From NCBI GenBank assembly GCA_002869145.1, contig PKTM01000001.1, positions 1 to 52,580 on the forward strand: 52,580 bases of DNA, in the 5' to 3' direction. This stretch comes from Denitrovibrio sp. (GTDB lineage: Bacteria; Chrysiogenota; Deferribacteres; Deferribacterales; Geovibrionaceae). Positions 17,003-28,400 of the stretch are shown here, one piece after another (the stretch's first letter is position 1; every line of letters starts with the position of its first letter). A program made the position numbers and the translations under genes. The notes under the pieces were generated by a model that was not told the origin of the DNA, made no database searches, and saw only the letters and a program-made list of their open reading frames with translations.

Positions 17003-17596
17003 ATGGACTTTAAAGATGTTGCAATAAAAGCAGGACTCGGATTCGTTACTGGCGGTCCTTTCGGTGCTATAGCTGGCGCGCTATCAGAAGCATTACCCGG
17101 TATAGCAGGAAAAGTAACAGAAAGCAGCAAGGACTCTATACTTGAGAAGGCTGTTGATATCGGTCGCAATGTAATTGGAATTAAAGATGCAAGCGTGAGT
17201 GATATTGCTACAGCTCTAGTCGGTAATCCTGAGTTTGCTCATAAATACAAGCTTGCTTTAATAGAGCAGCAGACATAATTTGAGCGGATCCAACTTGAAA
17301 GAGAAAAATTAAATGTAGAGAATACGAAAGACGCAAGATCTATGCAGAAAGAAGCACTTAACCAGAATGACGGGTTTAGTAAACGTTTTATATATTATTT
17401 CGCTACAGCATGGTCTGCATTTTGCATGACCTATATAGCATTTATAACATTTGCTCCAATACCAGAAGCAAACCAACGTTTCGCAGACACAATACTTGGC
17501 TTTCTGCTCGGAACAGCTATGGCAGGTATTCTAACTTATTTTTTTGGAAGTTCTCACGATACAGCGAAAACTACTGACGCAATGTTAAAGAGGTGA
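17003..17596 (+). CDS. holin-like membrane protein, interrupted by an in-frame TAA
   Basis: A continuous frame of 197 aa if the TAA at 17276-17278 is read through. It has a Gly-rich amphipathic N-terminus (GFVTGGPFGAIAGALSEALPG), a charged helix across the stop (KLALIEQQ and FERIQLEREKLNVENTKDA), then two transmembrane helices (FIYYFATAWSAFCMTYIAF; ILGFLLGTAMAGILTYFFGSS). The FGSS ending and order resemble phage holins with a soluble N-terminal region. CAA to TAA restores the helix as EQQTQFERIQ. Reinitiation at ATG 17342 would still give both membrane helices. It follows the lysozyme directly. Confidence 0.65.
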
Positions 17597-17599
17597 TGC

Positions 17600-18172
17600 A
17601 TGGGATTACAAAACGCTAATGGTGATTGGGTTGACGACATAACCGACTCTATGCTTACTACAGATCATGCTCATCATGAAATACATACCGGCAACCACTG
17701 GTTTTCTAATGTTGTAGATAAAGCATTAGCAAACGGAGGGAAGATTAACCTTGTTTTCAGTGTTGATGAAACTACAGATCTTACCCATATGATAATGTAT
17801 GCTCGATCTCTCGGAACATGCGAGATTGAGTTTTACGAAAATCCAACTGTTGGTGGAGATGGAACGCCTGTTGAGGTTCAAAACAGACGTAGAGATATGC
17901 ACGGAGTAATTACTGGAGCAATAACAGCGACAACCGGGCATACTTCTATCACAGGCGGGACTTGGCTTGATACTTCATGGGTAGGATCTAATGGAGTAGC
18001 AGGATCTACTGGCGCAGGTAATGATAGAGCCTCATTAGAGATACTTTTAAAGCCAGGATTTAAATACGCAATCATTCTTGAGAATATTTCAGGATCATCC
18101 GCAAGAGCACTTGTTGGTGGAGATTATTACAAACACAACACGGATTGGCACAATAAAATACAAGGTAAATAA
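17600..18172 (+). CDS. virion structural protein, unknown
   Basis: A 190-aa, beta-rich protein. It includes TTDHAHHEIHTGNHWFSNVVDKALANG and KINLVFSVDETTDLTHMIMYARS, and ends ARALVGGDYYKHNTDWHNKIQGK. Similar-looking proteins occur in podoviruses near tail genes, perhaps as decoration or tail accessory proteins. No firm family. Confidence 0.55.
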   Translation: MGLQNANGDWVDDITDSMLTTDHAHHEIHTGNHWFSNVVDKALANGGKINLVFSVDETTDLTHMIMYARSLGTCEIEFYENPTVGGDGTPVEVQNRRRDMHGVITGAITATTGHTSITGGTWLDTSWVGSNGVAGSTGAGNDRASLEILLKPGFKYAIILENISGSSARALVGGDYYKHNTDWHNKIQGK

Positions 18173-18174
18173 GA

Positions 18175-19785
18175 ATGAAAATAGCAGTATCAGCGTTTGC
18201 AGCAGCAAGACCAAAGATAGCAGAACATCTTATCGCTAATAATGCGTCTACTGAGGCTATAAATTGCGATTTAAGGCGCGGTTTACTTGAGGCAATGAAA
18301 ACCATTGCGAACGCAGCAAACTTGTCTAATTCGGCCGCTGTGACTGTATATGATATGGGTGCAGCCTATATCAGCTTTAATGGCGATGTTGATATTGTAG
18401 ATTCATTCGTTTATGACACAAATGGAAGAATATACTATACAGGCGACGGGATCCCGAAGCAGACAGACGCAAGTTTGGCATTATCTGGTGGAGATCCTGC
18501 TGCTTATCCTGGTGACTATTATAAGCTTGGGCTTCCGAAACCTTCTACTCCGCTCACAATATCTTTACAAGGCACACCTGCGGCAGATGCAGACATAAGC
18601 CATACAACAGCCTATACCTACACTTATGTAACTGGATGGGGTGAAGAGTCGGAGCCGGCAGACGCTACTGCGGCTATTGATGTGTATGTCGGCCATGATG
18701 TTTGGCTTAGTAATTTTGCTACTACAGACACTACAGACTTGAATATTACTCATTTCAGGATATACAGGGTAGCTAATGGTAATCTAAACGCAGAGTTCCA
18801 ATTAGTTGCAGATGTAGGTTATCAGGCCTCGCAGTCTTACCATGACCAGGTATCTGACTCAGATCTTGGTGAAGTATTGCCAACAGAAGGTTGGACAGCT
18901 CCGCCGACAGATCTTCAAGGTCTTCGTCAGTTTGCAAATGGTATTCTTATTGGTTTCAGAGATAACGAGCTTTACTTATCAAAACCATTTATTCCGTATG
19001 CTTTTCCAGAAGAATACATACAGAAGATTAATCATACTATCGTTGGTCTTGGATCATACGGTAACGCAACTATCGTACTTACAGACGAGCTTCCATATAT
19101 CGCTTCCGGTACAGATCCTGAGTCAGTAATTATTTACCCTATGCAGTTTAATCAAGGCTGTGTATCAAAGAAAAGCATCGTTGACTCTCCTATGGGTGTT
19201 GTTTTCGCATCACCAGACGGCCTTTGCTTGGCTACTGATGGAACAGTGACAAAGATAACAGAAGGCTTTTTAACTAAGGAACAGTGGCAAGCATACGATA
19301 TCAGCAATCTTATAGGCTTCTACCATGAACAGCGTTACTACGGTTTTTTTAGCGGCTCTAACGAAGGGATAATAATAGATCAGAGTGGTGTTGTAGAGTT
19401 TACAATATCTGGCATAACTGCAGTATATGGCGGATACGTTGATACTGCATCTGACACCATAAAACTTGTATGTGATGTAGATGGAACAAGGAAAATAGTA
19501 GATTTTAATTCAGGAACAACTCCATTGTCTTATACGTGGAAGTCAAAGCACTTCATCATGCCTGATGATATAAGCTTCTCGTGTTGACAGGTGCTTGGTG
19601 ATTTCAGCACATACACATCAACATTGAAGATATATGCAGATGAAACTTTAGTGAAAAGTTTATCTGTTACAGGCGCAAGCATATTTAGGATACCAGCTAA
19701 AAGAGGCAAGACTTGGCGTTTTGAGATAACAGGACAGGCTCCTATCAAAACCGCAACAATCGCAACATCTATAAGCGAGTTATGA
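18175..19785 (+). CDS. tail hub/nozzle protein, interrupted by an in-frame TGA
   Basis: 536 aa when TGA at 19585-19587 is read through. Features shared by phage hub or nozzle proteins: TYTYVTGWGEESEPA, FANGILIGFRDNELYLSKPF, IPYAFPEEYIQKINHTIVGL, VLTDELPYIASGTDP, CVSKKSIVDSPMGVVFASPDGL and FLTKEQWQAYDISN. The role would be like T7 gp12 or P22 gp10, extending the DNA exit channel below the connector. The stop lies 66 codons from the end, within SFSC-stop-QVLGDFSTYTST, where Trp (TGG to TGA) fits well. Termination there would remove the last beta strands. Confidence 0.75.
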
Positions 19786-19786
19786 T

Positions 19787-22498
19787 ATGGCTAAAACTAC
19801 ATTACCAAATGTACCTTCAAATATTACAGATCAGCAGTTAAGACAGTTTCTAACATCATTAAGAAACCTGGTAGAGCTGCGCGAAGGCCAGAGAGGAACA
19901 GGTGATGAACAGTTTATAACAGCAGGTAGACTTAGAGAGCTTGGGATAAACCCTAACAACGTATATGATCTTACAGAGATACAGACAACATGTTCAGCAT
20001 GTACAAAAGTTCCGCAGCCTCCACGTAATCTTGTTATTCAAAATAGAATATTTTCTAACTATCTTACTTGGGATCTGCCAGACGACGATACTGTTGTTGC
20101 TACTGAAATATGGAGATCAGCAACATCAAGTAGATCTGACGCAAAAATGATAGGACTTGCAACTATCCCTGTCTCTGAATTTCCAGACAAAGGAATAGAT
20201 CTTCGTGTTGCTTACTATTATTGGATAAGGACAGTAACAAAGAACGGGTGTTATTCTGTTTGGGAACCGTCAGACGCTAAAGGCGGATATCTTGTTGATT
20301 CATCCGAGGGTATAAGCATTCAAGAAATGCTTACATTGCTTACAGGTAATATATCAGAAGATCAGCTTGTGCAGACGCTTCTTGATCGTATAAACATTAT
20401 AGACACTTCAAGTCTTATTTTTAGCGAAGATATCATGGAAGAAGATATATATGGCGGAGCAATAACAAATGTAATAGATATTGGTCGTTACACTCTTTAT
20501 AACATAAACAATATTGAAGAGTTATTCGGCTTGAACAATGACAGGATACTTGACTTACAGGCTCTTGAGGCCGCAGTAAGTGAGTTTGCTGCAAATGATT
20601 ATTATCCAGGACAAACATATATTGAAGGAAAGTATGTTAGGTATGGCGGCATAGTCTACAAGGCTAAGATAGATGTTCCAATAAATACTCCACCACCAAA
20701 CGCAACATATTGGGAAGAGTCTCCAGATATCGTTACTCTCGTTTCTAACGTTGAAAGCCGTGTTGATACTCTTGAAGGAGAGATAGTAAATAATGTAGAT
20801 CAGATTGATTACGATACATTGAACAATACTGTAATAGCACATGGAACATCTATTACCCAAAATGCAAACTCGATAACCAGTAAGGCCTCTCAAACAGACC
20901 TGTTGCTTGTAGAGGGTATTGTATCTGATCACACAACAGCTATTGAGCAAAATGCCACAAGTATTTCTCTGTCTGCAAATGCTATCACAGGTCCTATTAC
21001 TTTTCTTGAAGATATTTATGATGATGAAGTCTTTGTTTTAAACCCTAGTGATGTTGTTGGTGTTGATACAAGAGTCACACGCGCTCAGATAGTTATAGAT
21101 GAGCATGAAGGGATACTTCTGCAGCACACCGATACTTTAATAAATCTCGATGGCGACATAAGATCTGCTGAGTCAAGCATACAGGTTCTTTCTAATGCAG
21201 ATGATGTTTTGCAGTCACAAATTAATCTTAAAGCGACAATAGAAGATCTTAACGGTTTAGATATTAGAGTTGGCGGAGCAGAAACAACTATATCTACCTG
21301 GAACGATCCAGCAACAGGCTTGCAAGCTCAAATAAACGACAAGGTTGCTATAGCTACTTATAATGGCCTAGACGCCAGGGTTGGCGCAGCGGAGTCAACT
21401 ATCACAGCTTGGGATGATCCGTCAACAGGTTTAGGTGCGCAGATACAGGATCGCGTTGAGATACAGACTTATACTGACGATCAAGAAGCTCTTGATACAC
21501 GAATTGGACAGGCAGAGACAACTCTTGACACTCACGAAACAGAGCTAGTAACCATACAGTCAGAATGGACTGTAAAGCTTAACGCAAATGGACAGGTGGC
21601 CGGAGTAGGGCTTATAAGCGACGAAGTGATCGGATCTGAGTTTGTTGTACTTGCAGATAAATTTCTTGTCGTAAAGCCAGATGGAACCGGAACAGCGACA
21701 CCTATGTTTGTTGTTGGTGATATCGACGGAGTAACAGCAGTCGGAGTACACGGTAATTTAATTATAGACGGAACCATTGCTACAAGACATATCGACGCGC
21801 AGAGTATTACAGCAACGCATATAGGAACCAATGAGATTATCGCAAACTCAGCGAATATAAAGGATGGTATAGTTACAAATGCAAAAATTACAAATCTTGA
21901 TGCTACTAAAATAACAACCGGAACTCTTGACGCTGGAAGGATCGGAGCTACATCTATAACCGCAGACAAGCTAGATGTTGACGGCGCAACCTTCAATAAC
22001 GTTACTGTTAAAGGAACTGTCGATTCAGCTCAAATTAAGTCCTCATATTTCGATGTAGGCGATCTTAAGATACTAACGGAATCTGGAGGCGGTCGATACT
22101 GCTCTATTATTGCTAGTAATAATACCGACTTCTCTTTATCTGGAACCTCGTTTACTGTTACGGTTGATACAGATGCTTTTTATGCATCAGGAGAAGGATC
22201 TGGATACAACTCAAAAAGGGTCGCAAGGACTTCTCAGGTTTACAATATTTCCATATTAGGAAGCAATAATAATGTTAATCAACTCAGGGTCAAAACCTAC
22301 TACTCTATCAATAACGGTTCAACATGGAATCTTATAGACACAAAAACGGCTACAAGTATTTTTATTAATAGAATATTTAATTATACCCTGAACGCATCAA
22401 GCGGACTGATAAAGTTCAGGGCTGTTTTTGATACAGTTCCTGGCAATGTGCTTGGTAATGGTGACTATTCTATTAGCGTAAAGGCTATAAACCTTTAA
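19787..22498 (+). CDS. tail protein with FN3 and gpJ-like C-terminal (DUF1983-type) region
   Basis: A 903-aa protein. Order: an N-terminal helical segment; a fibronectin type III-like domain at about residues 75-170 (PPRNLVIQNRIFSNYLTWDLP); a long stretch of coiled-coil/beta repeats (VDTLEGEI, TAIEQNATSISL, RVGAAESTITAWDDPSTGLG); VKLNANGQVAGVGLISD and VVGDIDGVTAVGVHGNLIIDGTI, which match the DUF1983 region of lambda-J-type tip proteins; and a beta-rich C-terminal domain likely to bind the receptor. Finding this in a short-tailed phage suggests module exchange with siphoviruses. Confidence 0.75.
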   Translation: MAKTTLPNVPSNITDQQLRQFLTSLRNLVELREGQRGTGDEQFITAGRLRELGINPNNVYDLTEIQTTCSACTKVPQPPRNLVIQNRIFSNYLTWDLPDDDTVVATEIWRSATSSRSDAKMIGLATIPVSEFPDKGIDLRVAYYYWIRTVTKNGCYSVWEPSDAKGGYLVDSSEGISIQEMLTLLTGNISEDQLVQTLLDRINIIDTSSLIFSEDIMEEDIYGGAITNVIDIGRYTLYNINNIEELFGLNNDRILDLQALEAAVSEFAANDYYPGQTYIEGKYVRYGGIVYKAKIDVPINTPPPNATYWEESPDIVTLVSNVESRVDTLEGEIVNNVDQIDYDTLNNTVIAHGTSITQNANSITSKASQTDLLLVEGIVSDHTTAIEQNATSISLSANAITGPITFLEDIYDDEVFVLNPSDVVGVDTRVTRAQIVIDEHEGILLQHTDTLINLDGDIRSAESSIQVLSNADDVLQSQINLKATIEDLNGLDIRVGGAETTISTWNDPATGLQAQINDKVAIATYNGLDARVGAAESTITAWDDPSTGLGAQIQDRVEIQTYTDDQEALDTRIGQAETTLDTHETELVTIQSEWTVKLNANGQVAGVGLISDEVIGSEFVVLADKFLVVKPDGTGTATPMFVVGDIDGVTAVGVHGNLIIDGTIATRHIDAQSITATHIGTNEIIANSANIKDGIVTNAKITNLDATKITTGTLDAGRIGATSITADKLDVDGATFNNVTVKGTVDSAQIKSSYFDVGDLKILTESGGGRYCSIIASNNTDFSLSGTSFTVTVDTDAFYASGEGSGYNSKRVARTSQVYNISILGSNNNVNQLRVKTYYSINNGSTWNLIDTKTATSIFINRIFNYTLNASSGLIKFRAVFDTVPGNVLGNGDYSISVKAINL

Positions 22499-22538
22499 AA
22501 CCAAGACTTACAATATTGTCAATATACAGGAGGCTACG

Positions 22539-23096
22539 ATGCCTAAATTTGACATAATATTACACACAGACAAAACACCAGAAAGAGTCCTTGTGGAAAC
22601 ATATGAGAGAATGATTGCAGATAGATCCCTTGATGCGTTCTTTTTCAATGGAACTGGCCGAACATATGAAGAGTTTTATAAAATGCTTAACGATATAAAT
22701 AATATCGTTTATTTCGGGTTTATAGATCACAAGCTTTCAGGTATGTGTTGGCTGAATAGTTTCAGGCAAAAATCAGCATACTTACACCCTGTGGTATTTT
22801 CTGATGCCTGGGGAAAGAACTCTGTAGAGTTAGGCAAGAGATCTCTTAAAACTATATTTGAATTGAAAAATAAGAACGGAGAATATATACTAGAGTTGCT
22901 TCAAGGCTTGGCTCCAAGCGACAATAAGCTCGCTGTCAAATACCTTCAGAAGTGCGGTATGAATATTCTTGGCGAACTGCCAAATGCTTTTGTAAAGCAT
23001 GACGGATCGGTAGTTTCAGTAATACTAGGCTATTGCACAAGACAGGAGGTATTAATATGCCAGGCGGCGGCGGATCAACAACATCAACATCAATAG
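22539..23096 (+). CDS. GNAT-like acetyltransferase-fold protein
   Basis: A 185-aa protein. NNIVYFGFIDHKLSGMCWLNSFRQ followed by APSDNKLAVKYLQKCGMNILGELPNAF is the late part of a GNAT fold, with the Asn that precedes the last helix and the closing beta strand. GNAT-like proteins occur beside ejection proteins in many podoviruses, where an enzymatic role is uncertain. The last 13 codons overlap the next gene in another frame, so the C-terminus may be a recent extension. AGGAGG upstream. Confidence 0.65.
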   Translation: MPKFDIILHTDKTPERVLVETYERMIADRSLDAFFFNGTGRTYEEFYKMLNDINNIVYFGFIDHKLSGMCWLNSFRQKSAYLHPVVFSDAWGKNSVELGKRSLKTIFELKNKNGEYILELLQGLAPSDNKLAVKYLQKCGMNILGELPNAFVKHDGSVVSVILGYCTRQEVLICQAAADQQHQHQ

Positions 23097-23659
23097 ACTA
23101 CGAGTATAATGACAGGCTGGCTTCAATCTATGAAGCGCAGCAAGCAATGGCGGATAAGTATTTCCAGTTTTGGGAATCAGATTATAAGCCATTTGAACAA
23201 GCACAAATAGAGGCCAACCAACAGCTCTTGCAGGAGCAGACGGGCTTACAGCTTGATTCTATCAAGTCTGCGTCAACACTTCTACCATATCAAACAACCA
23301 ATGAGATTGCAGGGTTAAACTATACTACAGGGGCAGCTCAAGACAAACTGAACCAGCTTAAGATCAGTGAGCCTGTTGTCCAGGAATACTACACTCAAGC
23401 ACTTAAAGGCGTTGACGTTGGTGGAGAGATGAATAGAGCGCAAGCAGATATCCAGCAGCAGATCTCAAACCAGAAGGACCAAAGCATAAGAGACGCATCC
23501 AGAATGGGTATCAACGTCAATTCAGGATCTTTCCAGAAGAACCTTACAAACACACTTGATAACGCGAAGGCCACAGCCGGAGCTAGAAACCAGGCATACA
23601 GAACTACAAAAACCGATAACTTTAACAAGCTTAACTCTGCTATGCAGATGAGGGGGTAA
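23057..23659 (+). CDS. probable internal virion/ejection protein
   Basis: About 200 aa from ATG 23057 (ACAGGAGGT upstream; earlier in-frame starts are unlikely). Gly/Ser-rich N-terminus PGGGGSTTSTS, then Gln- and Ala-rich helices (YEAQQAMADKYFQFWESDYKPFEQAQIEANQQ; MNRAQADIQQQISNQKDQSIRDASRMGINVNSG). Composition and location match ejection proteins that form the trans-envelope channel. It overlaps the GNAT-like gene by 40 bp. Confidence 0.7.
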   Translation: MPGGGGSTTSTSIDYEYNDRLASIYEAQQAMADKYFQFWESDYKPFEQAQIEANQQLLQEQTGLQLDSIKSASTLLPYQTTNEIAGLNYTTGAAQDKLNQLKISEPVVQEYYTQALKGVDVGGEMNRAQADIQQQISNQKDQSIRDASRMGINVNSGSFQKNLTNTLDNAKATAGARNQAYRTTKTDNFNKLNSAMQMRG

Positions 23660-23662
23660 TTA

Positions 23663-23944
23663 ATGCAGTACGGTATAGATATTAATAGACTTAACCAGGT
23701 TGAGAACCCATTCAGTAAAGCATCAGCTACTATGCAAGGTGCAGGTGGCACAGCAGGTAACATGATGAGGGCAGAGAAAACAACCACAACACCTCCGGGG
23801 AAAACTATAGGCGGTGGGATAATGTCTGCTGCTGGAATGGGAATGTCTGGAGCGATGATAGGCGCGCAGATAGGATCAGTAGGTGGCCCTATGGGTGCTG
23901 CGATAGGTGCAGGTGTAGGTACGCTTGCATATTTCTTATCATAA
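23663..23944 (+). CDS. small Gly-zipper ejection protein
   Basis: A 93-aa protein. Its C-terminal half is a repeated small-residue pattern (GGGIMSAAGMGMSGAMIGAQ, then IGSVGGPMGAAIGAGVGTL), a glycine-zipper-like membrane-inserting segment. It lies between two helical ejection-type proteins and probably contributes to membrane passage of DNA. No family name assigned. Confidence 0.65.
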   Translation: MQYGIDINRLNQVENPFSKASATMQGAGGTAGNMMRAEKTTTTPPGKTIGGGIMSAAGMGMSGAMIGAQIGSVGGPMGAAIGAGVGTLAYFLS

Positions 23945-23958
23945 CGGAGGATTAGACA

Positions 23959-25470
23959 ATGCCAGATAAATGGGGAAGACCTACAATAGACGACGGCCTG
24001 GACATGGCTTTAAAGTCAATGAGCCTGAAAAACTCAATGCAGAAAAATGAAGAGTACGGGATCAAGAAGCAGGATCGTGAAGACTATAACACTGCAATGC
24101 AAGCAAACGCAGATATTTATGCTGTTACTTCAAACGGTGGCGAAGCTCCCTCTATGAAAAAACAATATGAGGGCGTTCTAAATACTCCACAAGGCATAAA
24201 AGCCTCTAAGGACTATACGGACTTTCAGTCAAGCAAAATAGATCTCAAAAACAAGCAGCAGGTGCAGCAGAACGCAGCAGATCTTAGAGAGATAGACGAG
24301 ATCGGAGCGCAGATGTTCCAGAACTCACAATCAGGAAATGAACTGCTTGCAGGGATAGATAATTGGAAGAATCTTTCAGCTCTAAAGCGTACTCAAGCTC
24401 AAGCTCAATATGCGAAATACAAGCTTGGAGATGTTGAAACTCAGAATGCTGTTGGTGAACAGAGAGCAAAGGCAGCTAAAGTTTATGTTAAAAACATAAC
24501 TGACGGTGTTGCCGCAGCTCGGAATATGTACTCGCAAGGTAATATAGATGGCGCAAACAAGGCAATCGTCAATGTTACAAAACAAAATAATTCTCAGTAT
24601 TATGCAGATATAAACCCTGACAATCCTAGAAAGTTAGATGTGTATTTTGATAATCCGTATGATAACGAACCTCCGAAATTAATGCAGACTTCTGACACAA
24701 ACGAAGCTCTTAAGTATCTTGAGAACATAACAGAGGAACAACATGCTAAAGAGTTTTTCAATACTCAGCAGTTGGCAATAGAATTTAACACTAAAAACGC
24801 ACTTAATCCAACAGTCTGGAAGAACGGAAAGAACCAGATTGACGTTGTTAAGCAGATTAATCCAGAGACTCATGCTCAGGAGTTTCATGTCTACTCAGGT
24901 AATGAACACCAAGTTTTTGGTAGTATCGATAAGATCAGAGAGAGTTACAAAGGCTTTAAACCTGAGAATCTCGAAAGAGAAAAGAAGGTTGCGGACGTTT
25001 CAAAAGAGGAAGCAGACGCAAGGCTTAAGGGCTCACAGGCAGACTATTACGAAGCTAATAAGCGCACGTCTGCTGCAGCTGGCAAAAAGGAAGATCCGGT
25101 ATCTAAACAGGTTGCTGAATTGATTAAAGATTTCAGAAGTAAAGATGATACTTACGACATGTTAAGCGAAGCTGAGATTATGGGTATGATAAAGAAAGAT
25201 CCTATATTCAAGGTTAGATATCGCGACATTCTGAAACAGATCAAAACTGGAGAAGTTAATAATCCTGAAAAACCTAAACCGGACGAAAAAAAAAGACCTT
25301 CTGAAAGCCCGACTTCTTCTGAACTGAAAAAGCAGATCGATGATGCAAAGAAAGGCGGTATAGATATCGCAGCTCAACGCAGAGCAAATGGCAATCAGCG
25401 GATGAAAAATAGAATAACAGAACTTGAGGAAGAAGAGAATAGACTTAACAATATCGGATTAGCAAGATAA
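23959..25470 (+). CDS. large helical ejection/internal virion protein
   Basis: A 503-aa, charged, almost fully helical protein. ALKSMSLKNSMQKNEEYGIK at the start, Gln/Ala-rich helices (NKQQVQQNAADLREIDEIGAQ), and a Lys/Glu-rich C-terminus with predicted coiled coil (NRMKNRITELEEEENRL-like). It is in the position of podoviral internal core proteins, immediately before the polyvalent protein. GGAGGA upstream of ATG. Confidence 0.65.
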   Translation: MPDKWGRPTIDDGLDMALKSMSLKNSMQKNEEYGIKKQDREDYNTAMQANADIYAVTSNGGEAPSMKKQYEGVLNTPQGIKASKDYTDFQSSKIDLKNKQQVQQNAADLREIDEIGAQMFQNSQSGNELLAGIDNWKNLSALKRTQAQAQYAKYKLGDVETQNAVGEQRAKAAKVYVKNITDGVAAARNMYSQGNIDGANKAIVNVTKQNNSQYYADINPDNPRKLDVYFDNPYDNEPPKLMQTSDTNEALKYLENITEEQHAKEFFNTQQLAIEFNTKNALNPTVWKNGKNQIDVVKQINPETHAQEFHVYSGNEHQVFGSIDKIRESYKGFKPENLEREKKVADVSKEEADARLKGSQADYYEANKRTSAAAGKKEDPVSKQVAELIKDFRSKDDTYDMLSEAEIMGMIKKDPIFKVRYRDILKQIKTGEVNNPEKPKPDEKKRPSESPTSSELKKQIDDAKKGGIDIAAQRRANGNQRMKNRITELEEEENRLNNIGLAR

Positions 25471-25484
25471 TACAGGAGTGTTAA

Positions 25485-28400
25485 ATGGCTGGCATAGATC
25501 AAGAGATAACAGAACTTGAGGCAGAATTAGGGTTTAACGAAACAACTCAGGACGATATAGACGCTGACATAGAAAACCTTGAAAACCAGCTCGGCATATC
25601 CGCTCAGAATGAACCGGAGTATGGTATTAAAACTCCTGTACCTGTAGAGGATGGAGGCTTCTGGAAAACTGCCGGAGATATCGGCGCATCACTTGCAAGA
25701 GTTCCTGAACAAGCGGCCGCGACGCTTTACAAAGCCGGAGATGAACTTATCGGCGGTATCGAATACGAAGATTTTATTAACGGTGATTTCGCATCAAAAA
25801 CCGCAGAATCATACGCCAAGATGATAGATGAACGCGGAAGCAACGTGTTTACCCGCGCCGGACAAAACTTAGGTTATTCAGCTTCAACAATGGGAATATC
25901 TCTTCCAGCAGGTATAGCTGGCGGCATAGTAGCCGGCCCTGCAGGTGGCGCAGCTGCATCGGCAGCAACAGCAGGTGGCATATCGTATAACGCATCCAAA
26001 AACGACTTTATGCGCATGACTCTTGACGCGCTTAATGATGAGTTTAAAGAGATCGACGGCCGCAATATGGATCGTCAGTAGTTTGAAAACGCAAAAGCAC
26101 TTATAGAAGACAAAGCATCGTCATATGGATTATGGGAAGCTCTTCCTGAGGCTATGGGTGGCGCATTCTTTAACTCTATTGTGTTTAATAAACTCGGATC
26201 TATCTTTGGCGAAGGACTTAAAGCAAGGATCGCAAAGAAAGCCGCATCTCTTTACGGTGAAGAGTTTGCAACAGAAACAATCACTCAGGTTGGGCAGCAT
26301 AATGTTGAGGCAACAGTCGGCGATAAGCGTTCAGAAGACATGAAGCAAATGTCTTTCACATCTCCATCTGATTTGTTTGAAGCATTTAAAGAGATAGCTC
26401 CCGACACAGCAATTACTACAACATTTCTCGCCGGTCTTGGTGGTGCGACAAGCAAGCTGCACGACTATTATGTTGATAAAAGACAAAAGAAAAGAGACAA
26501 GATACTCCAGGATAAGAAAGACGCTATTGCAAGCGACATTCGTTCAGCTGTGGACAATGGCAGCCTGGATCCGCAGACTATCCCTCAAGATATAATTGAT
26601 GAATTTGGCCTGGAAGAATACAGAGACATGAACCTGTTTGATAACAGCGATGATGATTCCGGTGATAATCCTGGAGGCGGCACTACTGCACCTAAAGACG
26701 AAGAAACAATGATAACCAGGGCTGATGATGTTTCAATGCCCGGTTTACGCCGTGACCTTGAATCAAGATTAACAAATACAGACGAAATGCGAACAGATGT
26801 TTCCCGTGAAACAGATAAAGCCATAGAGAGTCCTGTAGCAGCAGATAATCCGCAGAACATGGAAACACCAACGGAGCAGACCAAAGAGCCAGTTGAAGCC
26901 GATACTGCTGCTATAGACACAGTAAACGACGATATGCCGACAGGCGATATTGAAGCAGAGATAGAACAACTTGAACAGGATCCTGAGGTACAGGCAGCAC
27001 TTGGTATTCAAGACCAAAACGTTGACGGCAACAAAATGGTTGACAATGAAGTTGTCAAAGAAACTGGAAAAGTTGACAATGCAGAAGCGACAAGTACAAA
27101 AAATCAGGAAATTTATACAGATCAGCAAGAAGGCAGGTACAAGGTTGGATCTACAATGCCTGTTAAGGGCTACGCTGACGACGTTACTATAGAGAAATAT
27201 AACGGAGATCAAACGTATGAGACAGTAAATCCAAACGGAGCAAGAAAGACAGTACATGAGTCTGAGTTTGCTCCAAATCTTGCAGAAATGTCACCGCAGG
27301 AGCTTGCTGATCATTACAAGGAAGGTTACGGCGAAGAAGCAGAATCAATGCTTAAGTATGATGCCGGAGGCTTTAAGACTCAAAACAGATTCGCAAAAAA
27401 CAATAAACGTCCACGCTTTGAAGAAGCGATAGATCTGTTCAAGACACAGCCAACTACCGAGGATTCCTCTGCGGCTCCAACAGTCAACGATGATTTGACA
27501 GTTGAAACTAATATAATAAGTGACGATCTGAAAGAGGGTGACAGAGTTAAGATAGCCGACGGCCGAATAGGTGTTATAGATAAAGATGTCGGTGTTTTTG
27601 ATGAAAAGAAACTCCACACTGGAGAAACACGTCGATTCAATATGTATGATATCAAGCTTGATGATGGAGCCAGGACAAGTCTTTCTGGCGCGATGATGGT
27701 TAAGCTCGATGATATCGCAACTGATAACAACAAGACGGAACAAGATACTTCACAACCAGAGCTGACTATCGAAGATTACAGCGAAAAGTCTATTATCGTT
27801 CGCGGTAACACAAAAGACCACATGGACAGGATTAAAGCTGTAGGCGGCGCACTCTGGAATAAGAAGGCCGGAGGCTGGATATTCTCGAAAAAACGCAAAG
27901 ACAAAGTTGAAGATGATCTCTGGGATCTTGTTCATGGCCCCGTTAAGCCTATAGAGGATATGAACGAGCTTATATTTGCCGGTCTGCCTGAAAGGTATCC
28001 TGTACTTAAAAAGACAGATATACCTAAACGTATTGATCGCCTTGATCAGCTTGAGCGTGATCTGCAAAACGCAGAGCTTAAGGAAGAGACAGCAAGAGTA
28101 ATGCTTGGTGCTATTGATGCTGTTGAGAATGGACTCACGGCGCAAAAGATTAAAAATTCACCTGACTATGAGCAGATCAAGAAAGAGGCGAAAGTTTTTC
28201 TTGATGAATATAGAGAAACAGCGGAAGCGCACATTAAGCCGGAACGCAAAGGCCCCGATATAGAAGTGGCCTATGTGGGCGATAAAAAGGGCGCAGAAGC
28301 AGAAAAGGTCAAAAAGAATATCGAAGATAAGATACAGGAAAAAGTCTCCGGAGAGCGCGATATTTCTGATCCTATCGGTAAGAATATAAAGGGAAAAGAC

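Noticed and set aside
24839..25123. Alternative-frame 94-codon ORF in the ejection protein gene
   Set aside because: Basic low-complexity shadow with no ribosome binding site, unlike the nested ORF at 28996.
26585..27743. Long minus-strand ORFs inside the polyvalent gene
   Set aside because: Cys/Leu/Ser/Ile-rich shadows of the coding strand without ribosome binding sites.
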